A stretch of 25,487 nt of DNA. It comes from Microbacterium sp. p3-SID336. Lineage in GTDB: Bacteria; Actinomycetota; Actinomycetes; Actinomycetales; Microbacteriaceae. The stretch spans positions 1 to 25,487 of the forward strand of contig NZ_JALXPE010000055.1 in NCBI RefSeq assembly GCF_025143365.1, given 5' to 3'. Position numbers and translations under genes: made by a program. The stretch's first letter is position 1, and each line of letters opens with the position of its first letter. Positions 1-7,755 of this stretch are shown piece after piece. A model generated the notes under the pieces. It had not been told where the DNA came from and did no database searches. It worked only from the letters and a program-made list of their open reading frames with translations.

Positions 1-2
1 GA

Positions 3-1106
<1,104 letters not shown>

Positions 1107-1178
1107 GGTGTTTCTCCTTCACCGGCAGGTACGTGCCGGACGATCCGTAGTGAATGAAGCGGCGGAGCGACCCGCCGT

Positions 1179-1214
1179 GACCCGCCATCGGGTCGGGTTC
1201 AGTATGGCATGAAC
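1179..1214. promoter_or_regulatory. Inverted repeats in the divergent ABC ATPase / DsbA-like intergenic region
   Basis: GACCCG-CCAT-CGGGTC (1179-1194) is a perfect 6-bp inverted repeat. It is followed by GTTCA-N8-TGAAC (1197-1214). The second repeat covers CATACT (minus strand, 1201-1206), a possible -10 box for the ABC ATPase gene. A repressor operator is plausible for a sugar-transport gene, but the arms are short and no regulator can be named. Confidence 0.3.
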
Positions 1215-1247
1215 GGCCGCACCTGGGTATTTCTCAGCCTCACTGGC

Positions 1248-1253
1248 TAGCAT
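1248..1253 (+). promoter_or_regulatory. -10 box TAGCAT for the DsbA-like gene
   Basis: TAGCAT fits the actinobacterial TANNNT -10 pattern and would start a transcript near 1260, giving a leader of about 75 nt before ATG 1335. No convincing -35 box was seen. Confidence 0.35.
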
Positions 1254-1334
1254 CGAACCCGGCCGCGCTCCGCGGCGATCGCCGTTCGCCGGCGGTCGGG
1301 GCCAACCCGGACCCCCTGAGACTCAAGAGGAACG

Positions 1335-2285
1335 ATGTCGAGCGACGAAACGCCGAACGTCCCCGCACCTCGCAATTCCCGCGAGGCTGTGCGGGAGAAG
1401 GCACAGAAGGTGCACGCCCAGCAGTCCAGGGCGCGTCTCATGCGACGGATCATCATCGCTGCGGTCGCGGTGATCGCGGTGGGCGCCATCGGCACGGCCG
1501 TGACCATGGCGGTCACGTCGCAGGTTTCCAAGCCGCAGTTGAGCCCGTCTGGCATGGAGTCGGACGGCGTCGTGGTCACCGACATCACCTCCATGTCGAC
1601 GTCGGCCGAGACGCCGGAGACCCCGACGCCCGCGCCCTCCGAGGCCGGCACCACCGCCTCCCCGACGCCGGAGCCCTCCGCGTCGCAGGCTGTGGACGTG
1701 CACGTCTACGTCGACTACCTCTCGCCCGATGCCGGCAAGTTCGAGCGGGCGAACGCGCGACTGCTGGCCCAGTGGATCGAAGACGGGGCGGCGACGGTGA
1801 GCTATCACCCGGTCGCGCTGCTGACGGCCAGCTCGAACGGCACCAAGTACTCGCTGCGCTCCGCGGCGGCAGCGGCCTGCGTCGCCACGCATTCGCCCGA
1901 GCAGTTCTATGCGTTCAACCACGATCTGCTGGACGACCAGCCCGAGGTGGGCAGCGACGGCCTCTCCGATCAGGAGCTGGCGAATCTCGCCGGCGCGGTC
2001 GGCGTGGACAACGCGAAGGTCGTGCGCTCCTGCATCCAGGACGGCGACTACGTGAGCTGGGCGAAGGAGGCGACGACGCGCGCGCTCAAGGGCCCGCTCG
2101 CCGGATCGGACGACCTGGTGCTCACCGCGGCTCCGATGATCGTCGTGAACGGCGAGGCCTACGTCGGCGCGCTGGACGACCCCCAGGAGTTGTCCACGTT
2201 CGTGATGTCGGTCGCCAGCGAGGCGTATTACGAGTCCACGACTCCGACGCCCACCCCGTCGACGACGTCGACGCCCGCGCCGTAG
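1335..2285 (+). CDS. Membrane-anchored DsbA/thioredoxin-fold protein lacking the CxxC active site
   Basis: A 316-residue protein with a basic cytoplasmic N-terminus (1-37), one membrane segment (about 38-60), a Ser/Thr/Pro-rich linker (65-118) and an extracytoplasmic DsbA-like domain (about 121-295), ending in a Thr/Pro-rich tail. The first strand and loop read VHVYVDYLSPDAGKF, where DsbA relatives have a CxxC after the aromatic-Asp-Tyr strand; here the motif is SPDA (130-133) with no cysteine. The cis-proline loop TAAPMIVVNG (P267) and a second cysteine pair (C182, C233) remain. The fold is therefore kept while classical thiol-disulfide exchange is not expected. It could be a structural or binding protein of the envelope, which is inference. 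ATG 1335 has AAGAGG at 1325-1330. Confidence 0.85.
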   Translation: MSSDETPNVPAPRNSREAVREKAQKVHAQQSRARLMRRIIIAAVAVIAVGAIGTAVTMAVTSQVSKPQLSPSGMESDGVVVTDITSMSTSAETPETPTPAPSEAGTTASPTPEPSASQAVDVHVYVDYLSPDAGKFERANARLLAQWIEDGAATVSYHPVALLTASSNGTKYSLRSAAAAACVATHSPEQFYAFNHDLLDDQPEVGSDGLSDQELANLAGAVGVDNAKVVRSCIQDGDYVSWAKEATTRALKGPLAGSDDLVLTAAPMIVVNGEAYVGALDDPQELSTFVMSVASEAYYESTTPTPTPSTTSTPAP

Positions 2286-2289
2286 TCGA

Positions 2290-2305
2290 GGGCGGGAGTC
2301 CGCCC
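2290..2305. terminator. Short hairpin between convergent genes
   Basis: GGGCGG-GAGT-CCGCCC forms a perfect 6-bp stem with a 4-nt loop, in the 52-nt gap between the convergent DsbA-like and DUF7882 genes. There is no U-tract, so terminator function is only suggested. Confidence 0.3.
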
Positions 2306-2337
2306 CCGTCGGTCTGAGCGATCGGCTGGTGGGGCGA

Positions 2338-2631
2338 TCAGTCGAGTTCGTCGAGGATGAGCTCGCCGCGCTGGTTCAGGCGATCCATCAGGTGCGTCAT
2401 CCGCACGGGATCGATCTGCGGCGGAGGCTCCTCGTCGAACTCGATCACGAGCGGAATGCTCGGGTGCATCCACGCCGAGAGACGGCCGGGGCGCTTCTTC
2501 CCGGACGGCCAGGTCATCATGAAGCTCTCCTGGCGGCGGAGCTTCGTGGAGATCAGGATCTTCAGATGCGCTAGGAGTTCATCCTCCACGTCGATCGGCG
2601 GACGCGAACTGTTGTACTCCAGCTTTCCCAT
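2338..2631 (-). CDS. DUF7882 family small protein
   Basis: Small protein of 97 residues beginning MGKLEYNSSRPP, with the core LAHLKILISTKLRRQESFMMTWP and an acidic C-terminus. This pattern (MGKL.Y, then a helix with LKI.I.TKLRR.ESF) matches the DUF7882 proteins common in Microbacteriaceae, some of which carry the label 'ATP-dependent DNA ligase' although nothing ligase-like is present. No catalytic motif is visible and the function is unknown. A longer reading back to 2703 is possible, but ATG 2631 is preferred. It gives the family N-terminus, and TATGGT lies exactly 6 nt upstream, as expected for a leaderless mRNA. Confidence 0.8.
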   Translation of the reverse strand: MGKLEYNSSRPPIDVEDELLAHLKILISTKLRRQESFMMTWPSGKKRPGRLSAWMHPSIPLVIEFDEEPPPQIDPVRMTHLMDRLNQRGELILDELD

Positions 2632-2637
2632 GCACGA

Positions 2638-2643
2638 ACCATA
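2638..2643 (-). promoter_or_regulatory. -10 box TATGGT, leaderless start for the DUF7882 gene
   Basis: On the minus strand TATGGT is followed by 6 nt and then ATG 2631, the spacing expected when transcription starts at the start codon. No Shine-Dalgarno sequence is present, which agrees. The -35 region is weak. Confidence 0.5.
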
Positions 2644-2719
2644 CGCCGCCCCGCGACCCTCCACCATCTGAGAGCGGTCGCCTACTTCGATCGTCACGTG
2701 CAACGGAAACAGCCGAGCC

Positions 2720-2953
2720 GACCGGACGTTACTCGCAGCAGAGCACGCGCGACGGATCGACGACGACGAACAAGAGGCGGATGGAGCTGAGCGGAGGCAC
2801 CTGCGCCGACCGGATTACGACGCGGCCCTGCCATGGCTCAAAGAAGCGACCACCGTCATCGACACGACCGGGGTCGCGCCGAGCACGGTGACCGGCCTGG
2901 TTCTCGCCTCATCCCGAACGCAGGCACGCTGCGTGCTCGCCGCCACACGCTAG
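2720..2953 (+). pseudogene. Possible C-terminal remnant of an unidentified gene
   Basis: An open frame without any start codon ends at TAG 2951-2953. Its last part (PDYDAALPWLKEATTVID, then a stretch ending RCVLAATR) has GC-rich third positions like a real coding end. Upstream it runs into the DUF7882 promoter and a stop at 2669-2671, so it can only be a truncated fragment. I do not recognise the family. It could also be chance, because stops are rare in GC-rich DNA. The rest of the 2704-3035 gap holds only the leader of the next gene. Confidence 0.3.
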
Positions 2954-3035
2954 CAAACCTGTTCAGGCCAAGTCTTTCAATCGTCCCTCGACTCGAACAT
3001 GATGGAGACATTCGCGTCGGAATGGAGGGGCCATT

Positions 3036-4418
3036 GTGAGTGAGTCGAGCCTGGCCAATGTGCGCATGGACGGGGAACTGCCCTCGCGCGCATCAATCCC
3101 TGCAATCTTCGACGAACTAGATTTCCAGTTCGCCTGTCAGGCCTATCTGTGGGCTCTGCCGATCGTCTCCTATGCGCAATGGAAGTCGCAGCACTACAAC
3201 GTCTTCGGTGCGACCAGCAGCGACCTCGTCCGGTATCTGAGCTACCGGGACCGACTCGGCCTCATCACTGCCAATGCCACCACCCCCTATATTCTGAACT
3301 TCTTCGATCTGTCCGAGACCGGGCCGCTCGTGGTCGAGCTGCCGCCGGGTCCCACAGCAGGCGGCGTCTCCGACTTCTGGCAGCGCGAGGTCGGCGCGAT
3401 GGGTGAGATGGGGCCGGACCGCGGCGAGGGCGGTAAGTACCTGATCATCGCCCCGGGCTCGGAACCGCCTGGCGAGGCTGGCGAGGACTATCGCGTGCTC
3501 GAGTCGTCCGGGGTGAACATCATGTTCGGCTTTCGGACTCTCGACCCGGATCCGGAGAAGTCCGATGCGCTGGTTCGAGCGGTCCGCATCTACCCCTTCC
3601 GCGATCGTGAGAACCCCAATCCCACCCGGGTCGTGTCGCCCAACGGGCGTGCCTGGAGCGGGGATCAGCCTCGGGGCCTCGAGTACTGGCGCATGCTGCA
3701 CAGCATCTATCAGAGCGAGATCATTGACGAGCGCGACCGTTTCTATCTCGCCATGCTTAGGCAGCTCGGCATTCGAAAGGGCGCGCCATTCGAGCCCGAC
3801 GAACGTCTCACTGGCATCCTCGAGCGAGGAGCGGCCGCAGGCGAACTCATTGCCCAGGCGAACACCTTCGCGAAGCGGTTCGAACAGGGCCCATATTGGC
3901 CGGACCGCGTCTGGGAGCAGGCCATCGTTCTCGACAACTCCGCGCAGCGCGGGAACGGGTACGACGAACTCCTCGAGCGCGCCTCGTGGTTCTACGAAGC
4001 CGTCAGCTTCTCCGAGGCGATGAAGAGCACCACTCCCGGCGTCGGACAGGCCTATCTCGGCTCATACACCGATGCCGCCGGCGACTGGCTCGACGGGGCA
4101 CGCGATTACCATCTGCATGTTCCCGCAGACGTACCAGCCAGGCTGTTCTGGTCAGCGACGGTCTACGACGCGAACACCCGCTGCCTGATCGACAATGAGC
4201 AGCAGCGCGGCGACCGCGGATCCCGAGACCCTGAGCTCCAGGTGAACCACGACGGTTCGGTCGACCTGCACTTCGGCCCGACGCCCCCGCCGTCCCGGGA
4301 GACCAACTGGGTGCAGACGATTCCCGGTCGACACTGGTTCAGCTACTTTCGCTTCTACGGCCCCCTCGAGGCCTACTTCGATCGGTCCTGGAAGCTCGGG
4401 GACATCACCCTGACCTGA
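3036..4418 (+). CDS. DUF1254 / DUF1214 domain protein
   Basis: 460-residue protein with an N-terminal DUF1254 region (about 30-165; includes ITANATTPYILNFFDLSETG and LVVELPPGP) and a C-terminal DUF1214 region (about 345-450; RLFWSATVYDANTRCLIDN, NHDGSVDLHFG and the final NWVQT...FRFYGPLEAYFD). These paired domains occur in proteins of unproven function that are often secreted. Here no signal peptide or membrane segment is seen, so a cytoplasmic location is likely. Start GTG 3036 follows GGAGGGG (3024-3030) at good spacing. Codon choice is more relaxed (more A/T third positions) than in the flanking core genes. The gene stands alone between a gene remnant and an integrase remnant, which suggests that it arrived by transfer. 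Confidence 0.85.
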   Translation: MSESSLANVRMDGELPSRASIPAIFDELDFQFACQAYLWALPIVSYAQWKSQHYNVFGATSSDLVRYLSYRDRLGLITANATTPYILNFFDLSETGPLVVELPPGPTAGGVSDFWQREVGAMGEMGPDRGEGGKYLIIAPGSEPPGEAGEDYRVLESSGVNIMFGFRTLDPDPEKSDALVRAVRIYPFRDRENPNPTRVVSPNGRAWSGDQPRGLEYWRMLHSIYQSEIIDERDRFYLAMLRQLGIRKGAPFEPDERLTGILERGAAAGELIAQANTFAKRFEQGPYWPDRVWEQAIVLDNSAQRGNGYDELLERASWFYEAVSFSEAMKSTTPGVGQAYLGSYTDAAGDWLDGARDYHLHVPADVPARLFWSATVYDANTRCLIDNEQQRGDRGSRDPELQVNHDGSVDLHFGPTPPPSRETNWVQTIPGRHWFSYFRFYGPLEAYFDRSWKLGDITLT

Positions 4419-4551
4419 GAGCGTCAAAACACGGGCGATGCGAAGCCACCACACACTCTCGCAAGTGCACAGGCTGGGGGCAGCGACACCGACCACATCG
4501 AATCAGGCGACGACCACCGCATGAGCAACCGGCAATGGTTAAGCGTCGTGA

Positions 4552-4839
4552 TCGCCGCAACACGTCGGGGAGTGGCAGGTGACACGGGAGCGGCCGGGGC
4601 TGCCTGCCTACACGTTCCACAGCTTCAGGAAGGTCGTCGCCACGGCGCTCGACCAGGCGGGGCTGTCGGCGCGTGAAATCGCGGAGTACCTGGGGCGCGC
4701 GAACCCGTCGCCGGCGATGAACACCGACATCTCGAAGACGGTCGGCGGGGGCAAGGCGGCAGACGCTCTAGACTCGGTCATGCACGTTCTTGCTAGATCC
4801 GCGGAGTTCCGCGGTTCGCCGACTTGGCGCAATTGGTAG
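4552..4839 (+). pseudogene. Tyrosine recombinase (integrase) C-terminal remnant
   Basis: Only the C-terminal end of a phage-type integrase is left. The readable frame opens after a stop at 4549-4551, and the first possible start is GTG 4579. The HxxR box is present (HSFRKVVATALDQAG), followed by the usual LSAREIAEYLGRANPS helix. Relatives then have a short D-[VH]-Y motif carrying the catalytic tyrosine; here the sequence is NTDISKT, with Ser at that place. The family-like end is around KAADALD (to about 4771). After that the frame merely runs on into the tRNA gene and stops at 4837-4839. The N-terminal domain and the first catalytic Arg are missing, so it cannot work as a recombinase. Confidence 0.75.
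4769..4799 (+). promoter_or_regulatory. Candidate promoter of tRNA-Thr
   Basis: Two -10-like hexamers lie ahead of the tRNA: TAGACT (4769-4774) and TAGATC (4794-4799, preceded by TGC as in extended -10 boxes). The second would start RNA about 12 nt before the mature 5' end, the first about 37 nt before. Neither has a clear -35 box. Confidence 0.3.
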
Positions 4840-4893
4840 CGCACCGTACTTGTAATACGGGGGTTACGGGTTCGAGTCCCGTAGTCGGCTCCA
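4818..4893 (+). tRNA. tRNA-Thr (anticodon TGT)
   Basis: A complete 76-nt cloverleaf. The acceptor stem GCCGACT pairs with AGTCGGC, with discriminator T and encoded CCA (4891-4893). The D arm is GCGC/GCGC with loop AATTGGTA. The anticodon stem CCGTA/TACGG carries loop CTTGTAA with anticodon TGT at 4851-4853. The T arm contains GGTTCGAGTCC. It decodes ACA and possibly other ACN threonine codons. An integrase remnant lies just upstream of the 5' end. Confidence 0.97.
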
Positions 4894-5106
4894 CACAGCC
4901 TTCAAGTGCCCCGTCGCCGGGGCGAACCGCCGGCCCGGGATGGGCTGTCCGCCGTGCTGCGCGTGCGGTGCACACGGCGTGCCCAGCCTCGCCGTGTCCT
5001 CGCCGGGCGAGCCTTGCCCTGCCAGGTCGCGGTGTGCGGTGTCCTCCCGCGTCGCGCGCCAGGGTGGGTGCGACGGCGGGCGCCACTGGGCCACGGCGCG
5101 CGGAGC
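4894..5106. other. Intergenic stretch after tRNA-Thr
   Basis: Together with the ppk2 leader this makes a gap of about 350 bp (4894-5244). The only structure noted in this part is GCCCCG-TCGC-CGGGGC at 4908-4923, a 6-bp hairpin 15 nt after the CCA that could help end or process the tRNA transcript, though it has no U-tract. No second copy of the tRNA 3' end and no convincing coding sequence was seen. Confidence 0.4.
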
Positions 5107-5121
5107 GAATCCCGATTCGCG

Positions 5122-5145
5122 TAACACGTTGGAAGGTGTTATGTT
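5122..5145 (+). promoter_or_regulatory. ppk2 promoter region with inverted repeat
   Basis: TAACAC-N8-GTGTTA (5122-5127 / 5136-5141) is a perfect 6-bp inverted repeat whose right arm touches TATGTT (5140-5145), a TANNNT -10 box. A factor bound to the repeat would interfere with RNA polymerase. Predicted transcription start is about 5152. A further hairpin CGAAT-CCCG-ATTCG lies at 5106-5119. Confidence 0.4.
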
Positions 5146-5153
5146 ACTTCTGT

Positions 5154-5186
5154 GCAGGTGGCCGGCACCCCGCCCCGGCCACCTGC
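5154..5186 (+). terminator. 12-bp hairpin followed by TTTT in the ppk2 leader
   Basis: GCAGGTGGCCGG (5154-5165) pairs perfectly with CCGGCCACCTGC (5175-5186) across a 9-nt loop, and TTTT follows at 5189-5192. It has the form of an intrinsic terminator or attenuator. It could end read-through from the tRNA, or, because the predicted ppk2 start is at about 5152, cap the 5' end of the ppk2 mRNA. Confidence 0.5.
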
Positions 5187-5244
5187 GCTTTTCTCGCCCG
5201 GTCGCGCGTCCTGCGCGCGGCTCTGTCGGGGAGAGAGGCCGACG

Positions 5245-6048
5245 ATGGACGCACCGGAGTGGCAGCACGGCTATCCCTACACCGAGAAGCTCTCGCGTGG
5301 CGAGTACGAGACCGAGAAGCGTCTGCTGCAGATCGAGTTGCTCAAGCTTCAGGCTCACGTCAAGTACACGGCGGAGCGCGTGCTCATCCTCTTCGAAGGT
5401 CGCGACGCCGCGGGCAAGGGCGGCGCGACCAAGCGGTTCATGGAGCACCTCAACCCGCGCGGAGCACGGGTGGTCGCACTCGACAAGCCCACCGACGCCG
5501 AGCGCACCCAATGGTACTTCCAGCGCTACGTCGCGCATCTGCCCTCCGGCGGGGAGATGGTGCTCATGGACCGTTCCTGGTACAACCGGGCGGGCGTCGA
5601 GCGTGTGATGGGGTACTGCACGGACGAGGAGTACCAGGAGTTCCTGCGCACCGCGCCCGAGTTCGAACGCATGCTCGTGGGTTCGGGCATCCGGCTCATC
5701 AAGCTGTGGTTCTCGGTGGGGGAGGCCGAGCAGCGTCGCCGGTTCGAGCGTCGTCGCGACGACCCCGTCAAGCAGTGGAAGCTGAGCCCGACCGACGTCG
5801 CCAGCATGGACCGCTGGGCCGACTACACGACGGCGAAGGAGGCGATGTTCTTCCACACCGACACCCCGACGACGCCGTGGATGGTGATCCGCTCGAACGA
5901 CAAGAAGCGCGCGCGGCTCGAGGCGATCCGCTACGTGCTCTCGCGGTTCGAGTACGAGGGCAAGGACACGATGATCGCCCACGCCCCGGACAGCCGACTC
6001 GTCGGGCGTCCCTCGCAGATCTACGACGAGGGCGAGACGGCGGCCTGA
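5245..6048 (+). CDS. ppk2: Polyphosphate kinase 2 (PPK2)
   Basis: Cytoplasmic enzyme that transfers phosphate between polyphosphate and nucleotides; single-domain PPK2 enzymes commonly phosphorylate ADP or GDP from polyP. The 267-residue protein has Walker A GRDAAGKGG (52-60), the KPTDAERTQWYFQRY segment (81-95), Walker B VLMDRSWYNRAGVE (106-119) and the lid region with RRRFERRRDDPVKQWKLS. Length fits a single-domain PPK2. ATG 5245 follows a purine-rich GGGGAGAGAGG (5228-5238). The frame is open up to GTG 5152, which sits 6 nt behind TATGTT, so a form with 31 extra residues from a leaderless mRNA is possible. That extra stretch is Pro/Arg-rich and does not look like the family. The aldo/keto reductase gene follows after 65 nt. 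Confidence 0.93.
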   Translation: MDAPEWQHGYPYTEKLSRGEYETEKRLLQIELLKLQAHVKYTAERVLILFEGRDAAGKGGATKRFMEHLNPRGARVVALDKPTDAERTQWYFQRYVAHLPSGGEMVLMDRSWYNRAGVERVMGYCTDEEYQEFLRTAPEFERMLVGSGIRLIKLWFSVGEAEQRRRFERRRDDPVKQWKLSPTDVASMDRWADYTTAKEAMFFHTDTPTTPWMVIRSNDKKRARLEAIRYVLSRFEYEGKDTMIAHAPDSRLVGRPSQIYDEGETAA

Positions 6049-6113
6049 GCGCCGGAGGCGAAACCTGGCGTCATCCGGGAATGCCGGGGCCGCGGCGCAC
6101 GGTTGTCCTCAGC

Positions 6114-7067
6114 ATGACCCGCATCGGCAGCAGTGACCTCGACGTGTTCCCCCTCGCCCTCGGCGGCAACGTGTTCGGCTGGACGGCCGACCGTGACGCC
6201 TCGTTCGCGGTGCTGGACGCCTTCGCGGAGGGCGGCGGCGACTTCATCGACACCGCCGACTCCTACAGCGCGTGGGTCGACGGAAACCACGGCGGGGAGA
6301 GCGAGACGATCATCGGCGAGTGGCTCGCGTCGCGCAAGCCGAGCGGCTTCGTGGTCGCGACCAAGGTCAGTCAGCACCCGGAGTTCCGCGGACTGTCCGC
6401 CGGCACGGTGCGCCGTGCGGCCGAGGCGTCGCTGTCCCGCCTCGGCGTCGACGAGATCGACCTGTACTACGCCCACTTCGACGATGAGACCGTTCCGCTG
6501 GAGGAGACGGTCGCCGCCTTCGGCCAGCTGGTCGCCGACGGACTCGTGCGCCATATCGCCGTATCGAACTACTCGGCAGACCGGATCCGCGAGTGGATCG
6601 ACATCGCGCGCCGCCTCGGCGTCGCGCTCCCCGTCGCCGTCCAGCCGCACTACAACCTCGTGCACCGCAACACGGTCGAGGACACCATCATCCCCGTCGC
6701 CGAGGAGTTCGACCTCGGCCTCGTGCCCTACTACGCCCTCGCGAGCGGGTTCCTCACCGGGAAGTACCGCTCGACGGATGCGGCGTCCGTCGATTCGCCG
6801 CGGGCGTCCGGCGCCGCCAAGTACGCCACGCCCCACGGCCTCCGGATCATCGACACGCTGCAGGAGGTCGGCGACGCACACGGAGCCTCCGTCGCCGCCA
6901 CCGCGCTGGCCTGGCTCCGGGCGCAGCCGACCGTGGTCGCGCCCATCGCGAGCGCCCGGGTCGCCGCTCAGGTGCCGGACCTCCTCGCCGGTGCACGACT
7001 CGAACTGTCGACCGACGAGGTGCTGCGCCTCGATGAGGTGTCGGCGTGGACACCCGCGCGCGCCTGA
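6114..7067 (+). CDS. Aldo/keto reductase
   Basis: NADPH-dependent oxidoreductase with a TIM-barrel fold, 317 residues. The expected catalytic tetrad is visible: D46 (FIDTADSY), Y51, K84 (VATKV) and H121 (YYAHFDD). The cofactor region is also recognisable (ASGFLTGKYR, then APIASAR near the C-terminus). The substrate is unknown. Start ATG 6114 gives the family-like N-terminus MTRIGSSDLDVFPLALGG; an in-frame ATG at 6081 would add 11 residues, and neither has a good ribosome binding site. It lies 65 nt downstream of ppk2 on the same strand and may be co-transcribed. Its stop is only 7 nt from the stop of the convergent response regulator gene. Confidence 0.9.
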   Translation: MTRIGSSDLDVFPLALGGNVFGWTADRDASFAVLDAFAEGGGDFIDTADSYSAWVDGNHGGESETIIGEWLASRKPSGFVVATKVSQHPEFRGLSAGTVRRAAEASLSRLGVDEIDLYYAHFDDETVPLEETVAAFGQLVADGLVRHIAVSNYSADRIREWIDIARRLGVALPVAVQPHYNLVHRNTVEDTIIPVAEEFDLGLVPYYALASGFLTGKYRSTDAASVDSPRASGAAKYATPHGLRIIDTLQEVGDAHGASVAATALAWLRAQPTVVAPIASARVAAQVPDLLAGARLELSTDEVLRLDEVSAWTPARA

Positions 7068-7074
7068 TCGAGCC

Positions 7075-7755
7075 TCAGCCTCCCACCAGACCGAGGCGAT
7101 GCGCGAGGATCACCGCGTGGATGCGGTCGCGGGCATCGAGCTTCGCGAGCACCCGCCCGACGTGCGTCTTCACGGTCGATTCACCCACCCAGAGGGTCTG
7201 TGCGATCTCCGCATTGGTCAGCCCGCGCCCGATGGCGAGGAACACTTCGCGCTCGCGGTCCGTCAGGGTCTCGTAGCGCGCTCGGTCGGCGTCGTCGGGG
7301 GCGGGTGATGGGGTCGCCGCGTCGAGCCCGGGACCCACGTGCTGCAGCAGCAGGCGCGTGATGCGGGGGGACAGCGCCGCATCGCCGCGGTGCACGGCCC
7401 GGACGGCCGAGAGCATCTCGTGCCGCTGGGCGTCCTTCAGGAGGAAGCCACTGGCGCCGGCGCGGATCGCCCCGAACGCGTACTCGTCGAGGTCGAACGT
7501 CGTGAGCACCAGCACCCGGGTCTCCGGGTGGGCGCGGACGATCGCCGCCGTCGCCGCGATGCCGTCCAGCTCGGGCATGCGGATGTCCATCAGCACGAGG
7601 TCGGGGGCGAGGGCCGTGCTCTGCGCGATCGCCGCGTTCCCGTCCCTGGCTTCGCCGACCACCACGATGTCCGGCTCCGACTCCAGCACCATGCGGAAGC
7701 CGAGGCGGATCAGCTCCTGGTCGTCCACGAGGAGGACGCGGATCTGCGAGGTCAT
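7075..7755 (-). CDS. NarL/FixJ-family response regulator
   Basis: Cytoplasmic transcription regulator of 226 residues. The receiver domain (1-120) has acidic pair D11/D12, phospho-acceptor D57 (LVLMDIRMPE), T85/T86 and K107 (FLLKDA). The LuxR-type HTH (about 161-222) contains LTDREREVFLAIGRGLTNAE and STVKTHVGRVLAKL. Start ATG 7755 overlaps the kinase stop by 4 nt (ATGA), which indicates translational coupling; the longer reading to 7848 is not used. Its likely targets include the ABC transporter genes at the front of the same unit, as is common for such kinase-regulator-exporter groups (inference). Confidence 0.93.
   Translation of the reverse strand: MTSQIRVLLVDDQELIRLGFRMVLESEPDIVVVGEARDGNAAIAQSTALAPDLVLMDIRMPELDGIAATAAIVRAHPETRVLVLTTFDLDEYAFGAIRAGASGFLLKDAQRHEMLSAVRAVHRGDAALSPRITRLLLQHVGPGLDAATPSPAPDDADRARYETLTDREREVFLAIGRGLTNAEIAQTLWVGESTVKTHVGRVLAKLDARDRIHAVILAHRLGLVGG

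Noticed and set aside
2833..3039. Small plus-strand frame before the DUF1254 gene
   Set aside because: It is Arg/His-rich without a ribosome binding site, ends inside the next gene's start region, and has no recognisable family.
4818..4893. Possible intact attachment site with duplicated tRNA 3' end
   Set aside because: No second copy of the tRNA 3' sequence was noticed within the window, so no att pair can be claimed.
4824..7067. A 747-codon plus-strand reading from the tRNA through ppk2 into the reductase
   Set aside because: The frame crosses the tRNA gene and reads ppk2 out of frame. Only its last part is the true aldo/keto reductase.
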